This document shows, piece by piece, positions 34,719 to 42,000 of a stretch of DNA of 64,000 bases; the stretch's first letter is position 1, and every line of letters starts with the position of its first letter. Both the position numbers and the translations under genes were made by a program. The stretch covers positions 310,001-374,000 of the forward strand of contig MKSV01000007.1 of the NCBI GenBank assembly GCA_001897435.1. Reading direction: 5' to 3'. A model generated the notes under the pieces. That model was not told the origin of the DNA and searched no databases. It saw only the letters and a list, made by a program, of their open reading frames with translations. This DNA is from Acidobacteriales bacterium 59-55. GTDB lineage: Bacteria; Acidobacteriota; Terriglobia; Terriglobales; Acidobacteriaceae.

Positions 34719-35849
34719 CTAGGATCTGTCGCCGGAGATGATATGTAGATCGACGTGGGGTGCTTCCGCCATAAATTTATGAATCGCTAGGTGATACATA
34801 TAGCTCCTGAAGCCTTGTGTTGCAGACCTTCCCACAAATACTTGCGTGATGCGCTCTTCACGAACGAAGGACGCAGTTGAGAGAGCGGTATCATCGCCGC
34901 TGAGTTCAACGATTTTTGCTCCGAGGTCTCTTGCAAAAGCGAGGCTCGTGCTAAGCGCGCGTGCTCCTTCTGGGGTCACATCACGAGGGCTCTTGACGTG
35001 GAGTACGTAGAGGTCTGCATTCAGAAGGTTGGCCAGGCGCGCTCCCCGGGCTATCAAGTCCAGTGCCTGCGGCCCGACGCTGACGCAAACAGCAACCTTT
35101 TCCGCAATCGCCCACTGGCTGCCTAATTTGTGTCGCTTTACATATTCGTGGAGACTCCGATCCACAGCACGGGCCACTTGCTGGAGAGCAAGTTCACGAA
35201 GAGCAATGAGATTGCCGGCACGGAAAAAGTTCGCCAACGAACGTTCTGCCCGCTCTTGAGGATAGATATCGCCTCGGCGCATTCGCGTGATAAGCGCCTC
35301 TGGGGTGAGGTCCGCAATCACAATCTCATCGGCTTTATTCAGCACCCAATCTGGGACCTGCTCTCGAACGACAATGCCGGTGAGCGCCTGAACCTTTGGC
35401 GTTAGACTCTCGACGTGCTGGATATTGACCGTGCTGAGAACATCAATGCAGTTCTCAAGCAGCAACATCACATCCTCATATCTCTTCTGGAAACGGCTTC
35501 CTTCGATATTGGTATGAGCAAGCTCATCAACCAGTGCAATTTGTGGTGTGCGAGCCAAAATGGCATCAACATCCATCTCTGAGAAGGTGTGGCCTTTGTA
35601 CTCAATATCGCGCTGCGGTACTCGCTCCAGCTTGGACGCAAGCTCCGCTGTACCCGCTCTCCCGTGAGTGTTAACTACTCCGATGATGACATCTTCGCCT
35701 CTGCTCCTGCGGCGAATGCCCTCGCTGAGCATACTGTAAGTCTTGCCGACTCCAGGGGCATATCCTAGAAAAATCTTGAAGCGCCCGCGACACTTCTCTG
35801 CCTCAGCTTCCAGTAACCATTCTTCCGGAGTTTTTGTGTGATTCACCAT
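34719..35849 (-). CDS. kdpD: KdpD N-terminal sensor protein (stand-alone)
   Basis: A 376-residue protein equal to the cytoplasmic N-terminal half of KdpD. The KdpD domain shows RGRFKIFLGYAPGVGKTYSM with a Walker-A-like GVGKT, VDELAHTNIEGSRFQKRYED and DVLSTVNIQHVESLTPKVQA. From about residue 250 a universal-stress-protein-like domain follows (VAVCVSVGPQALDLIARGAR). It stops where the transmembrane and kinase half should begin; that half is encoded separately at 36690-37841. In KdpD this part senses potassium, nucleotides or related signals. It lies between kdpE and the kdp structural genes. Confidence 0.92.
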   Translation of the reverse strand: MVNHTKTPEEWLLEAEAEKCRGRFKIFLGYAPGVGKTYSMLSEGIRRRSRGEDVIIGVVNTHGRAGTAELASKLERVPQRDIEYKGHTFSEMDVDAILARTPQIALVDELAHTNIEGSRFQKRYEDVMLLLENCIDVLSTVNIQHVESLTPKVQALTGIVVREQVPDWVLNKADEIVIADLTPEALITRMRRGDIYPQERAERSLANFFRAGNLIALRELALQQVARAVDRSLHEYVKRHKLGSQWAIAEKVAVCVSVGPQALDLIARGARLANLLNADLYVLHVKSPRDVTPEGARALSTSLAFARDLGAKIVELSGDDTALSTASFVREERITQVFVGRSATQGFRSYMYHLAIHKFMAEAPHVDLHIISGDRS

Positions 35850-35952
35850 TTGAGGTGGCCCTTATTAAACGCCCGGTGCTGCGCCATCTAATTGGAACGT
35901 CAAGATAGATAACAAAGTCATAACAAAACCGTATGGATACCATGACGACTTC

Positions 35953-36693
35953 TCACGCTTCTTCTTCGACCGGTGTGAATCGGTACCCGACCCAGGGATC
36001 GGTGAGCAGATAGCGAGGATGGTTCGGATCAGGCTCAATCTTTTTCCGGAGCGCTGCGACCACAACCCGAAGGTATTCCGGTTGGTGGGTAGTATGTGCG
36101 CCCCAAACAGATTTGATAACGAAGGAGTGAGTCAATACGCGATCTGCGTTTCGAAGGAAAAATACCAACAATTCATACTCTCTCGGCGTCAAACGAACCT
36201 CAACGTCCCGGATCATCACTTGGCGGGTAAGCAGATTGACCGAAAAATCGCCTATGTCCAACATCTTTTGATCGACAGCAGGCATCGCGAAAGTTTGGAT
36301 GAGATCCAATCGGCGGAGAGCGGTTCTCACCCGCGCAAGAAGCTCATCAATGCTGAAAGGTTTTGTGACATAATCATCTGCTCCCGCATCGAGAGCCGCA
36401 ATTTTGGAGGTTATATCCTCCTGGACGGAGAGAAGAATAATCGGGATGGATGAAAACGCACGAACTCGCCTGCACAATTCGATTCCATCCATTTCGGGCA
36501 TAGCCAGATCGGTGATAATCAATTCCGGCCCCCAGTCTTCCAACACCTGCAAGCCGGAGATCCCATCCTGTGCGGTGCGGACATCGTATCCATTCGCGAG
36601 AAAACTGGCGCGTAAGGTACGTGTAATTGACGATTCATCGTCCACAACCAGGACTTTTCTGCGTTTCATACTGACATCCTGTGAGACCATCAT
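35953..36693 (-). CDS. kdpE: KdpE-like response regulator (OmpR family)
   Basis: A 246-residue two-domain regulator. The receiver (RRKVLVVDDESSITRTLRAS) has the acidic pair DD, the phosphorylation site in LIITDLAMPEMDGIELCRRV and the conserved lysine in DDYVTKPFSIDELLAR. The C-terminal winged helix shows LTPREYELLVFFLRNADRVL and YLRVVVAALRKKIEPDPNHP, as in KdpE. It should activate the kdp operon when phosphorylated. Its start overlaps the stop of the histidine kinase gene by four bases, so the pair is coupled. Confidence 0.9.
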   Translation of the reverse strand: MMVSQDVSMKRRKVLVVDDESSITRTLRASFLANGYDVRTAQDGISGLQVLEDWGPELIITDLAMPEMDGIELCRRVRAFSSIPIILLSVQEDITSKIAALDAGADDYVTKPFSIDELLARVRTALRRLDLIQTFAMPAVDQKMLDIGDFSVNLLTRQVMIRDVEVRLTPREYELLVFFLRNADRVLTHSFVIKSVWGAHTTHQPEYLRVVVAALRKKIEPDPNHPRYLLTDPWVGYRFTPVEEEA

Positions 36694-37841
36694 TCTTCCT
36701 CACGAATGGGAATGCGAAAGAGCAGCGTAGCTCCCTTGCCACGAGCCTCCTGTGCAACCCAGATTGCGCCGTTATGAGCCTCTACAATGGCTTTGGCAAT
36801 CGACAGCCCGACTCCCAGCCCACCAGGTGCATGAAAACGGACATCTTCGCCACGATAGAACTTCTCGAAGACACGAGCCGCATCCTGTTCGGGGATGCCG
36901 ACTCCTTGGTCGTGAACCGAAACTTCGATGTCTTCACCCTCTTCCCTGGCGCGAATGGTGATTGTTGAACTGTCCGGCGAATACTTCCGGGCATTGTCCA
37001 AAAGAGTATAGATGACCTCTGACAACGCACGCGCATCGATGTGCATGAGCGGAAGGGTATCGGGCACCTCGACGACTACGTGGTGCCGTTTGAGGAGATT
37101 TTCGGCTCTCTTGATCGCCGCATTTGCAACGTCACGGAGGGAACTCCATGTGGCCGTTAGCATTAGATTTCCGGCCTCGATTCTGGCTAGCTCGACAAAA
37201 CTACTGATCAATTGATCGAGATGCAGGCTCTCCTCATCGACCAGCGCGATCAATTCTCCGCTTAGCTCTGCACCAATGTCCTGGCCCGCTCTCCCCGCTT
37301 TGCGGAGGGTGGTCGCGGCTGCACGAATCGAAGTGAGAGGTGTCCGGAGATCGTGCGTAACAGCATCCAACAGCGCCGACTTCATCAGTTCACTCCTCTT
37401 GATTGCCTCGGCTTGGCTCGTGATCTCAAAGGCAGACTGTAGCTCGCGATAGAGCCGTTCCGCTTCCTGCCGAGAGCGTTCTGCTTCGGTTGCGCGCCGC
37501 CGGACCCTCGCGGAGAGCTGGCCGGTCACAACCGCGGTTATGGAGAATGCAGCAAGTGCTACCCAGTTCTGTGGGTTCTGGATAGTCAAGGTTAATGTCG
37601 GCGGCAGGAAGAAGAAGTTATAGCCCAACACAGCAACCACGCAAGCCACGAGTGCTGGACGGCTGCCTAGATAAATCGAAATGAAGAGCACTCCGAGAAG
37701 CAGTGCAAACCCGATTGTCGTGACGTTGATGGAATCTTTGAGCGGGACGAGAACAAGAACAAGCACCGACGCAAATCCAATGGAAACTGCCGTCCGCACT
37801 GCCATGTTTTTTTGCGAAATGGATTTGAGTGGATTGGTCAT
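36690..37841 (-). CDS. Membrane histidine kinase, KdpD C-terminal half
   Basis: A protein of about 383 residues. Four hydrophobic helices at the N-terminus form the DUF4118 membrane unit of KdpD (VLVLVPLKDSINVTTIGFAL, LACVVAVLGYNFFFLPPT region). A coiled linker leads to the dimerisation domain with the phosphorylated histidine in LLDAVTHDLRTPLTSIRAA. The ATPase domain has YTLLDNARKYSPD, VSVHDQGVGIPEQD and GGLGVGLSIAKAIVEAHNG. The frame extends to a GTG at 37883, and neither start has a good ribosome site. Together with the sensor protein at 34719-35849 it makes a split KdpD. It phosphorylates the overlapping kdpE product. Confidence 0.88.
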   Translation of the reverse strand: MTNPLKSISQKNMAVRTAVSIGFASVLVLVLVPLKDSINVTTIGFALLLGVLFISIYLGSRPALVACVVAVLGYNFFFLPPTLTLTIQNPQNWVALAAFSITAVVTGQLSARVRRRATEAERSRQEAERLYRELQSAFEITSQAEAIKRSELMKSALLDAVTHDLRTPLTSIRAAATTLRKAGRAGQDIGAELSGELIALVDEESLHLDQLISSFVELARIEAGNLMLTATWSSLRDVANAAIKRAENLLKRHHVVVEVPDTLPLMHIDARALSEVIYTLLDNARKYSPDSSTITIRAREEGEDIEVSVHDQGVGIPEQDAARVFEKFYRGEDVRFHAPGGLGVGLSIAKAIVEAHNGAIWVAQEARGKGATLLFRIPIREEE

Positions 37842-37889
37842 CGAAAGCTGTCCCGACGCTCTCCTCTTATTGTATGGAACCACAGGGCT

Positions 37890-38145
37890 CGCATAAACAA
37901 ATCTTCCACCCCATTCGCGCGTGCCTTCGCATGTAGATGGTGGCGCGGCCTATGCGAATTTCCAATTCACTCCGCGGTCATCCTTTGCAACACGCCGAGA
38001 ATACTTCTCGGATCGAGACGGCTTGTTCAGCGGTACAACACAAGCGTTAAAGGAAGTTACGGGAACCTATACGCATCATCTGGGCGATGGTTTTGAAACG
38101 CTGATTGAGTTCATGTGTGCGTTCATTACGGAAAGAAGACTTTGA
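37890..38145 (+). pseudogene. C-terminal remnant of an outer-membrane porin gene
   Basis: The plus-strand frame contains YANFQFTPRSSFATRREYFS, DRDGLFSGTTQALKEVTGTY and THHLGDGFETLIEF, amphipathic strands like those of the putative OmpL-like porins found next to kdp genes in Acidobacteria. The 5' part of the gene is missing, and the family-like sequence is cut off at the end by an unrelated tail (MCAFITERRL and stop). It lies divergent from the kdp regulators and is interpreted as a decayed neighbour gene. Confidence 0.5.
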
Positions 38146-38214
38146 AGATCGAGTACACACCATGGGTCTATAACCAGCCCAAGCCCACACCTAACGGCGC
38201 TCGACTGCCGATCC

Positions 38215-38454
38215 ACAAGGAGCGGCGGGCCGCAGCCGGGAAGTACAGTTCCATCGGCTGGCATACGTTCCCACACGTACCGTTCGTGGCTGGACGAGAC
38301 CGGAGCGCCTAGGAAGTTGCAACAGGAGTTGATGCGTCACGCCTCCATCCAGACGACAATGAACATCTATGGACAGGCCATGTCGTCATCCAAGAGAGAA
38401 GTGAATGGAAAGGTTGTAGAGATGGTGCTCAAGCCAGTAAAAGCGAGCGCCTAA
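38215..38454 (+). pseudogene. C-terminal remnant of a tyrosine recombinase/integrase
   Basis: One frame ends in SSIGWHTF; the next frame, from 38272, continues HTYRSWLDETGAP, LQQELMRHASIQTTMNIYGQ and on to a stop at 38454. Together these are the conserved C-terminal motifs of tyrosine integrases (H-x-x-R, then LMRH and the catalytic Y in MNIYG). The frameshift, apparently two bases missing at the HTF/RHTY junction, and the absence of the first 70 percent of the gene show that it is dead. It lies 74 bases outside the tRNA-fMet fragment, so it is probably a relic of an earlier integration at this site. Confidence 0.8.
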
Positions 38455-38528
38455 AACCATGATTTTTCTTATTGGGAGTTTATGGGAGTCTGTCGGTAGC
38501 ACCGGATTCCCGTAAATTATTGATTCTT

Positions 38529-38573
38529 TGGTTGCGGGGGTAGGATTTGAACCTACGACCTTTGGGTTATGAG
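38529..38573 (-). other. attachment site: 3' fragment of tRNA-fMet
   Basis: On the minus strand these 45 bases run from the anticodon loop (CTCATAA) through the T arm (GTAGGTTCAAATCCTAC) to the acceptor end CCCCGCAACCA, as in initiator tRNA-Met. The 5' half is absent: the sequence before CTCATAA (CGCCA) cannot pair with the CCCAA of the anticodon stem. This is the duplicated 3' end left by integration into a tRNA gene. The orientation places the element to the right (higher coordinates), with the intact tRNA beyond the window. Confidence 0.85.
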
Positions 38574-38801
38574 TGGCGGTAGAAACGTAGTTTCAACGAG
38601 TTGCACGGCCTGATCGGTAGTGTAACAGAGTCGTAAGTTGTTGAAAGTACATTAGGGGTTTTCTTATCCGGGGTTGGTTTGGGGTTGAAGACGCCAGAGG
38701 TATTGGATTCTCAACCCCACGAGAGAGACCACTGCGATACCAAAACGATACGTTGACGAGCCCTACAGCGGACTTTATTCTGGTTTGTAGAGGTGACGTC
38801 T

Positions 38802-39176
38802 ATGTCGGCTTCCCCTGCATTCGCGAGTGCCGATCTCACTTTGTTCAATCCAGCATCGGGCCGACTCGACGCCGCGTGTATCGCACGCGAACTCAATCTC
38901 CCGGTAGGAACAATCGCCGAAGCAATTGGACGCAAGGCTCCCAGCGTCCGCAAGCATCCAGATGCTTCTAGCCTGCAGTCGGACCTCCGTCGCATCTACC
39001 GCATTTGGGTTTCCGTAGTGGACCTCTATGCCGGGAATAAAACTAACGCTCGCATTTTTCTGAATGCGCCCAATAAGCATCTTGCGAACCAGGCCCCGGT
39101 CGAGTTCATCGAGAACGGAGATCTAAGGCCGCTCGAAGCTTTTGTCCAAGCCATCAGTGAGCGGCAGTCGGCTTGA
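38802..39176 (+). CDS. MbcA/ParS/Xre (DUF2384)-type antitoxin-like protein
   Basis: A 124-residue protein. The N-terminal half (LDAACIARELNLPVGTIAEA and IGRKAPSVRKHPDA) looks like the helical Xre-type DNA-binding part. The C-terminal half ends with LYAGNKTNARIFLNAPNKHL and EFIENGDLRPLEAFVQAI, matching the DUF2384 pattern (W/FL..PN..L.G..P...I..G). Such proteins are antitoxins, usually beside a RES-domain toxin, but no RES protein is present here. The ATG at 38802 is chosen over the GTG at 38793 because GAGGTG precedes it. It is the first gene inside the element and may autoregulate the following two genes. Confidence 0.75.
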   Translation: MSASPAFASADLTLFNPASGRLDAACIARELNLPVGTIAEAIGRKAPSVRKHPDASSLQSDLRRIYRIWVSVVDLYAGNKTNARIFLNAPNKHLANQAPVEFIENGDLRPLEAFVQAISERQSA

Positions 39177-39281
39177 TTGGAATCGCCTCGGAGGCCTGGC
39201 TCAAGGCTTCCCCGTTTGGATGAGGAAACTGCATAGGAAATGAGAAAGAGAACGCACAATCCGAAACGGGAGATCAGCCCC

Positions 39282-39662
39282 ATGTCTGACAAAAAGTCCC
39301 TGAGTGCTCTTGCGAAGAGGATCAGATACGTCGGAAGTCCGTTTCATAAACGCAACCCAGGCGATTTTGGACTTGTTCCGCCAGCGCAACCACGGCCAGA
39401 CAAGACCCTATGCGATGGCGTCCAAATCTTCGAGCGTCAAGTTGCACAGAATCTTCTGGAGGAAGGCGTGAAAGCCGGTTTGGTTTCGGTGCAGCGAAGG
39501 GGCGACTTCCCGCAGAACATCTGGACGGTGTCCCCCGGTGGCATCGCTTTGGAGGCACAACTGGATAATGCTGACCGGGGTACGTATCATGGATATCCAA
39601 TGGGAGATGGCGATCCTTTTGCGAAGAAAGTTCAAGAGCGATGGGAACAACGCCTCAAATGA
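39282..39662 (+). CDS. Small protein of unknown function, possible toxin
   Basis: A 126-residue protein. It has a basic N-terminus (KSLSALAKRIRYVGSPFHKR), the segment NPGDFGLVPPAQPRPDKTLC, a helical middle (FERQVAQNLLEEGVKAGLVS) and a conserved-looking end (PQNIWTVSPGGIALEAQLDN, then RGTYHGYPMGDGDPF). I do not recognise a named family. The ATG at 39282 after GGGAG is preferred over 39240. It is sandwiched between an antitoxin-like gene and an ImmA/IrrE-like gene, overlapping the latter by four bases, so a toxin or effector role is inferred from context only. Confidence 0.6.
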   Translation: MSDKKSLSALAKRIRYVGSPFHKRNPGDFGLVPPAQPRPDKTLCDGVQIFERQVAQNLLEEGVKAGLVSVQRRGDFPQNIWTVSPGGIALEAQLDNADRGTYHGYPMGDGDPFAKKVQERWEQRLK

Positions 39663-40999
39663 TGAACGATACATTTTCCATTTCGGTTGAAGAATGGCTC
39701 GGGCCAGGAAGCGGCAGTTCCGTCGAACATGCCACGACTGCGGAGATTTCTATCAACGTGCGAGACTATTGCGCGACGCAGGTTGAAGATTTTGTCTCGA
39801 AAACGGTTCGATCAACGATTCGTGTTTCCGCTGAGCCTTTCGCTAAATGGCTACTCGCAAACTGGTGGAGACTGAAATGCGAGACAGAGCCCGTCTTCGC
39901 TAACGTCTCTCATGACTGGGCGATGTCTCACTCCATGTCCGCCATCGGCAATGGATACGTCTGGCCCGATCTGGTGTTCAGGGGGTCAGACGGCCTGCAG
40001 ATGTCTGTGAACTGCAAAAGGCATATCTCTTCGGTCAGCGACAAATTCTCTCCAGTTCGGTTTCTGAATAGCTTTCAGACCACAATCTCAATCTCAGATT
40101 TTGAAACCAGTGTGCGCTCCTTTATCGAGACTGTTTTAGCGCGACTGGCGGCCTCGGGTATTCGCAAGAGCGATCTTCACGACCTCTGGGACGATTTGAG
40201 TGCGGAATGGTCCAATCCAAAATACGCATCGCATCGAAAATTAGAGGCTCTTTTGGGGCTTGAGCCCGACCAAGATGACACACTTGTTTCCTCCGCTTTG
40301 AAATGGGGCAAGCAGTTCGGCTCTAACGCGTTGGAGGAAATTGCAGCAGAGTCAAATGGCCGTGAGCTCACGGAAGTACTTAAGCAAGCGAAGTCCTTAG
40401 CTGATAAGACGAAAACATTCGCCGACATCAACGGAGCCAGGACTCTTGCTGCTGGCAACGACATCCCTTCAAACAATGCCCCATGGCAACACGCCCAAGC
40501 AATGGCCTATGCGCTTAGGAAAAAATGGGGATTCGCCAACGCGCCGATTTCAGATGAGGACCTGGCTGATCGCCTGAGCCTCAATGTATCCAAGCTCAGA
40601 GAGACGAGCTCCGATGCTCCTTTTTCATTTGGAGTCAGGGGGGCGGCCGGGGGCAAACTTGGCTTCTTATTGAATCGCCCCCATAAGGAAGGCAGGCGTT
40701 TCGATACAGCCCGCCTGATCGGTGATTTTATTGCTTTCGATCGCGACGAAAGAATCATTCCGGCTACCAATACCGTCACGACGAGACAGAAGTTCCAGCG
40801 GGCATTCGCTGCGGAGTTTCTGTGCCCGTCCATGATGATTAAAGAGCAATATTCCGATATAGATCAGCGTTCGATCGGTAAGGTAGTCGACGAGATATCC
40901 AATGACTATGGCGTCTCTGAACAAGTAGTGGTCCATCACATGGAGAATCGGCAGGTTCTTTCCCATGCGATGTTCGAGTCTTCACTTCTCTTGGCTTGA
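39659..40999 (+). CDS. ImmA/IrrE-like protein without zinc motif, with unknown N-terminal domain
   Basis: A 446-residue protein. Residues 1-130 form an unrecognised domain (SISVEEWLGPGSGSSVEHAT ... FAKWLLANWWRLKCE). The C-terminal part from about residue 270 resembles ImmA/IrrE (DUF955) proteins: AYALRKKWGFANAPISDEDL, GKLGFLLNRPHKEGRRFDTA, and QKFQRAFAAEFLCPSMMIK in place of the usual AN-FAAELLMP. The zinc-binding HExxH is absent: the expected place reads ARLIGDFIAF. A protease activity is therefore unlikely. The ATG at 39659 overlaps the previous stop (ATGA), and coding could also start at 39662. It ends a three-gene cassette next to the element boundary. Confidence 0.6.
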   Translation: MMNDTFSISVEEWLGPGSGSSVEHATTAEISINVRDYCATQVEDFVSKTVRSTIRVSAEPFAKWLLANWWRLKCETEPVFANVSHDWAMSHSMSAIGNGYVWPDLVFRGSDGLQMSVNCKRHISSVSDKFSPVRFLNSFQTTISISDFETSVRSFIETVLARLAASGIRKSDLHDLWDDLSAEWSNPKYASHRKLEALLGLEPDQDDTLVSSALKWGKQFGSNALEEIAAESNGRELTEVLKQAKSLADKTKTFADINGARTLAAGNDIPSNNAPWQHAQAMAYALRKKWGFANAPISDEDLADRLSLNVSKLRETSSDAPFSFGVRGAAGGKLGFLLNRPHKEGRRFDTARLIGDFIAFDRDERIIPATNTVTTRQKFQRAFAAEFLCPSMMIKEQYSDIDQRSIGKVVDEISNDYGVSEQVVVHHMENRQVLSHAMFESSLLLA

Positions 41000-41352
41000 G
41001 CGAGAAGTCCATCGCTGATCTGTCATGTGAAGGGCAGATCAGCATGAGGAAGTGCCACTGATTAGCAATCGAGAAGCGCCCTAATAGGGCTAACGCAAAT
41101 CCCATCCGAACAAATCAGATTGAATGAGATTGGGATGTGCCCGCGTCGGCGCTATTCCTATGTGTTCGTGCCGCCTCAGATCCACTATTCCGACACCTCT
41201 ACCTAATCTTGATTGTTCTCAGCCGGGAGTTACGAAGGCTCTCTTATTCTTCCGTTGAATAAGAGAGCCTTCGTCATTTATTGGACACGCTCCGCCGAAC
41301 AGTCCTACGTTGGCGCATATCGCAACCGTTTCCCGGTTGAATGAGGTGCCCA
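41000..41352 (+). other. Intergenic region before the transfer operon
   Basis: No gene is seen. It holds the hairpin at 41233-41273 and the promoter region of the secretion operon; no confident promoter boxes are assigned. Confidence 0.5.
41233..41273 (+). terminator. Strong hairpin between cassette and secretion operon
   Basis: A perfect 17-bp stem (41233-41249 with 41257-41273) with a 7-nt loop. The tail catttattgg is only moderately T-rich. It lies 233 bases after the ImmA/IrrE-like gene and 79 bases before virB2, so it probably insulates the two units. Confidence 0.6.
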
Positions 41353-41721
41353 ATGAAGATCAAACTCCGGTTCAATTCGCGGCTCGCCAATCGGTGGGCT
41401 GAACGCTTTTCCAAAGAACGGCTCAGCCACGCTGCGCGAGTACTGGCACCAACGCTTCTCGCGCTTTCACTTACAACCGTTGCTCACGCCCAAGGAACGA
41501 TGGATTTCTCTGGCGCGCAAACGCTCATGGGAACGTTCAAAACTTTTGCCATGTATGCCGGGGCCGTCATTTGCCTTGGCGGACTGATTTTCGCCGGCAT
41601 CCGCATGATGTCCGGACGGTTTCAGGACGCTATTCCCGGACTCTTCGGTGCGCTTTTTGGTGCCGGGGTTCTCGGCTGGGGAGCTGGCTGGATCGGCTCG
41701 CTTACCGGGCAGTCGATGTAG
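41353..41721 (+). CDS. virB2: VirB2/TrbC-type pilin
   Basis: A 122-residue prepilin. A long signal sequence ends in LSLTTVAHAQ, followed by two hydrophobic helices separated by a short loop (FAMYAGAVICLGGLIFAGIR and FGALFGAGVLGWGAGWIGSL), the usual form of conjugative major pilins. The ATG at 41353 after GAGGTG is preferred over 41341. It opens the type IV secretion operon and is followed by VirB3 after 15 bases. Confidence 0.85.
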   Translation: MKIKLRFNSRLANRWAERFSKERLSHAARVLAPTLLALSLTTVAHAQGTMDFSGAQTLMGTFKTFAMYAGAVICLGGLIFAGIRMMSGRFQDAIPGLFGALFGAGVLGWGAGWIGSLTGQSM

Positions 41722-41736
41722 GAGGTGACATCGACT

Positions 41737-42000
41737 ATGACTCGGCGAGGAGAACCGCAGGCAATCAATCAAGCGCTGAATCGTCCGAGGGCCAAACTTG
41801 GCCTCGACCTCACAGCATGGATGGCGATCGTATTCGTCTGCATTGCGGTTTTCCTCGTTGGGTTTCGCCTATTGGCGATGATGGCCTTTCCCACGCTGGC
41901 GATTGGCGCGTGGCTCATCATCCGCAAACACCCAAAGATGTTCCAACTCTGGGGCCTGAGCCTGAGCCAGAAGAGCTACTATGACCCACGCAAATACTGA
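41737..42000 (+). CDS. virB3: VirB3/TrbD-type protein
   Basis: An 87-residue membrane protein with two close hydrophobic segments (AWMAIVFVCIAVFLVGFRLL and MMAFPTLAIGAWLII) and a conserved-looking basic end (KHPKMFQLWGLSLSQKSYYD). Size and position between VirB2 and VirB4 identify it. AGGAGG lies 11 bases before the ATG at 41737. Its 3' end overlaps the virB4 start by 20 bases. Confidence 0.82.
   Translation: MTRRGEPQAINQALNRPRAKLGLDLTAWMAIVFVCIAVFLVGFRLLAMMAFPTLAIGAWLIIRKHPKMFQLWGLSLSQKSYYDPRKY

Larger units (their letters stand above)
37884..38801. other. Junction region without intact genes
   Basis: It holds the porin and integrase remnants and the tRNA-fMet fragment. Between 38574 and 38801 nothing is recognised except the upstream region of the first element gene. 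Confidence 0.6.

Noticed and set aside
38529..38573. A complete tRNA-fMet gene
   Set aside because: Only the 3' half from the anticodon loop onward is present; the upstream bases cannot complete the anticodon stem.
39659..40999. An active ImmA/IrrE metalloprotease
   Set aside because: The HExxH zinc motif is missing at the expected place, so protease activity is not claimed.
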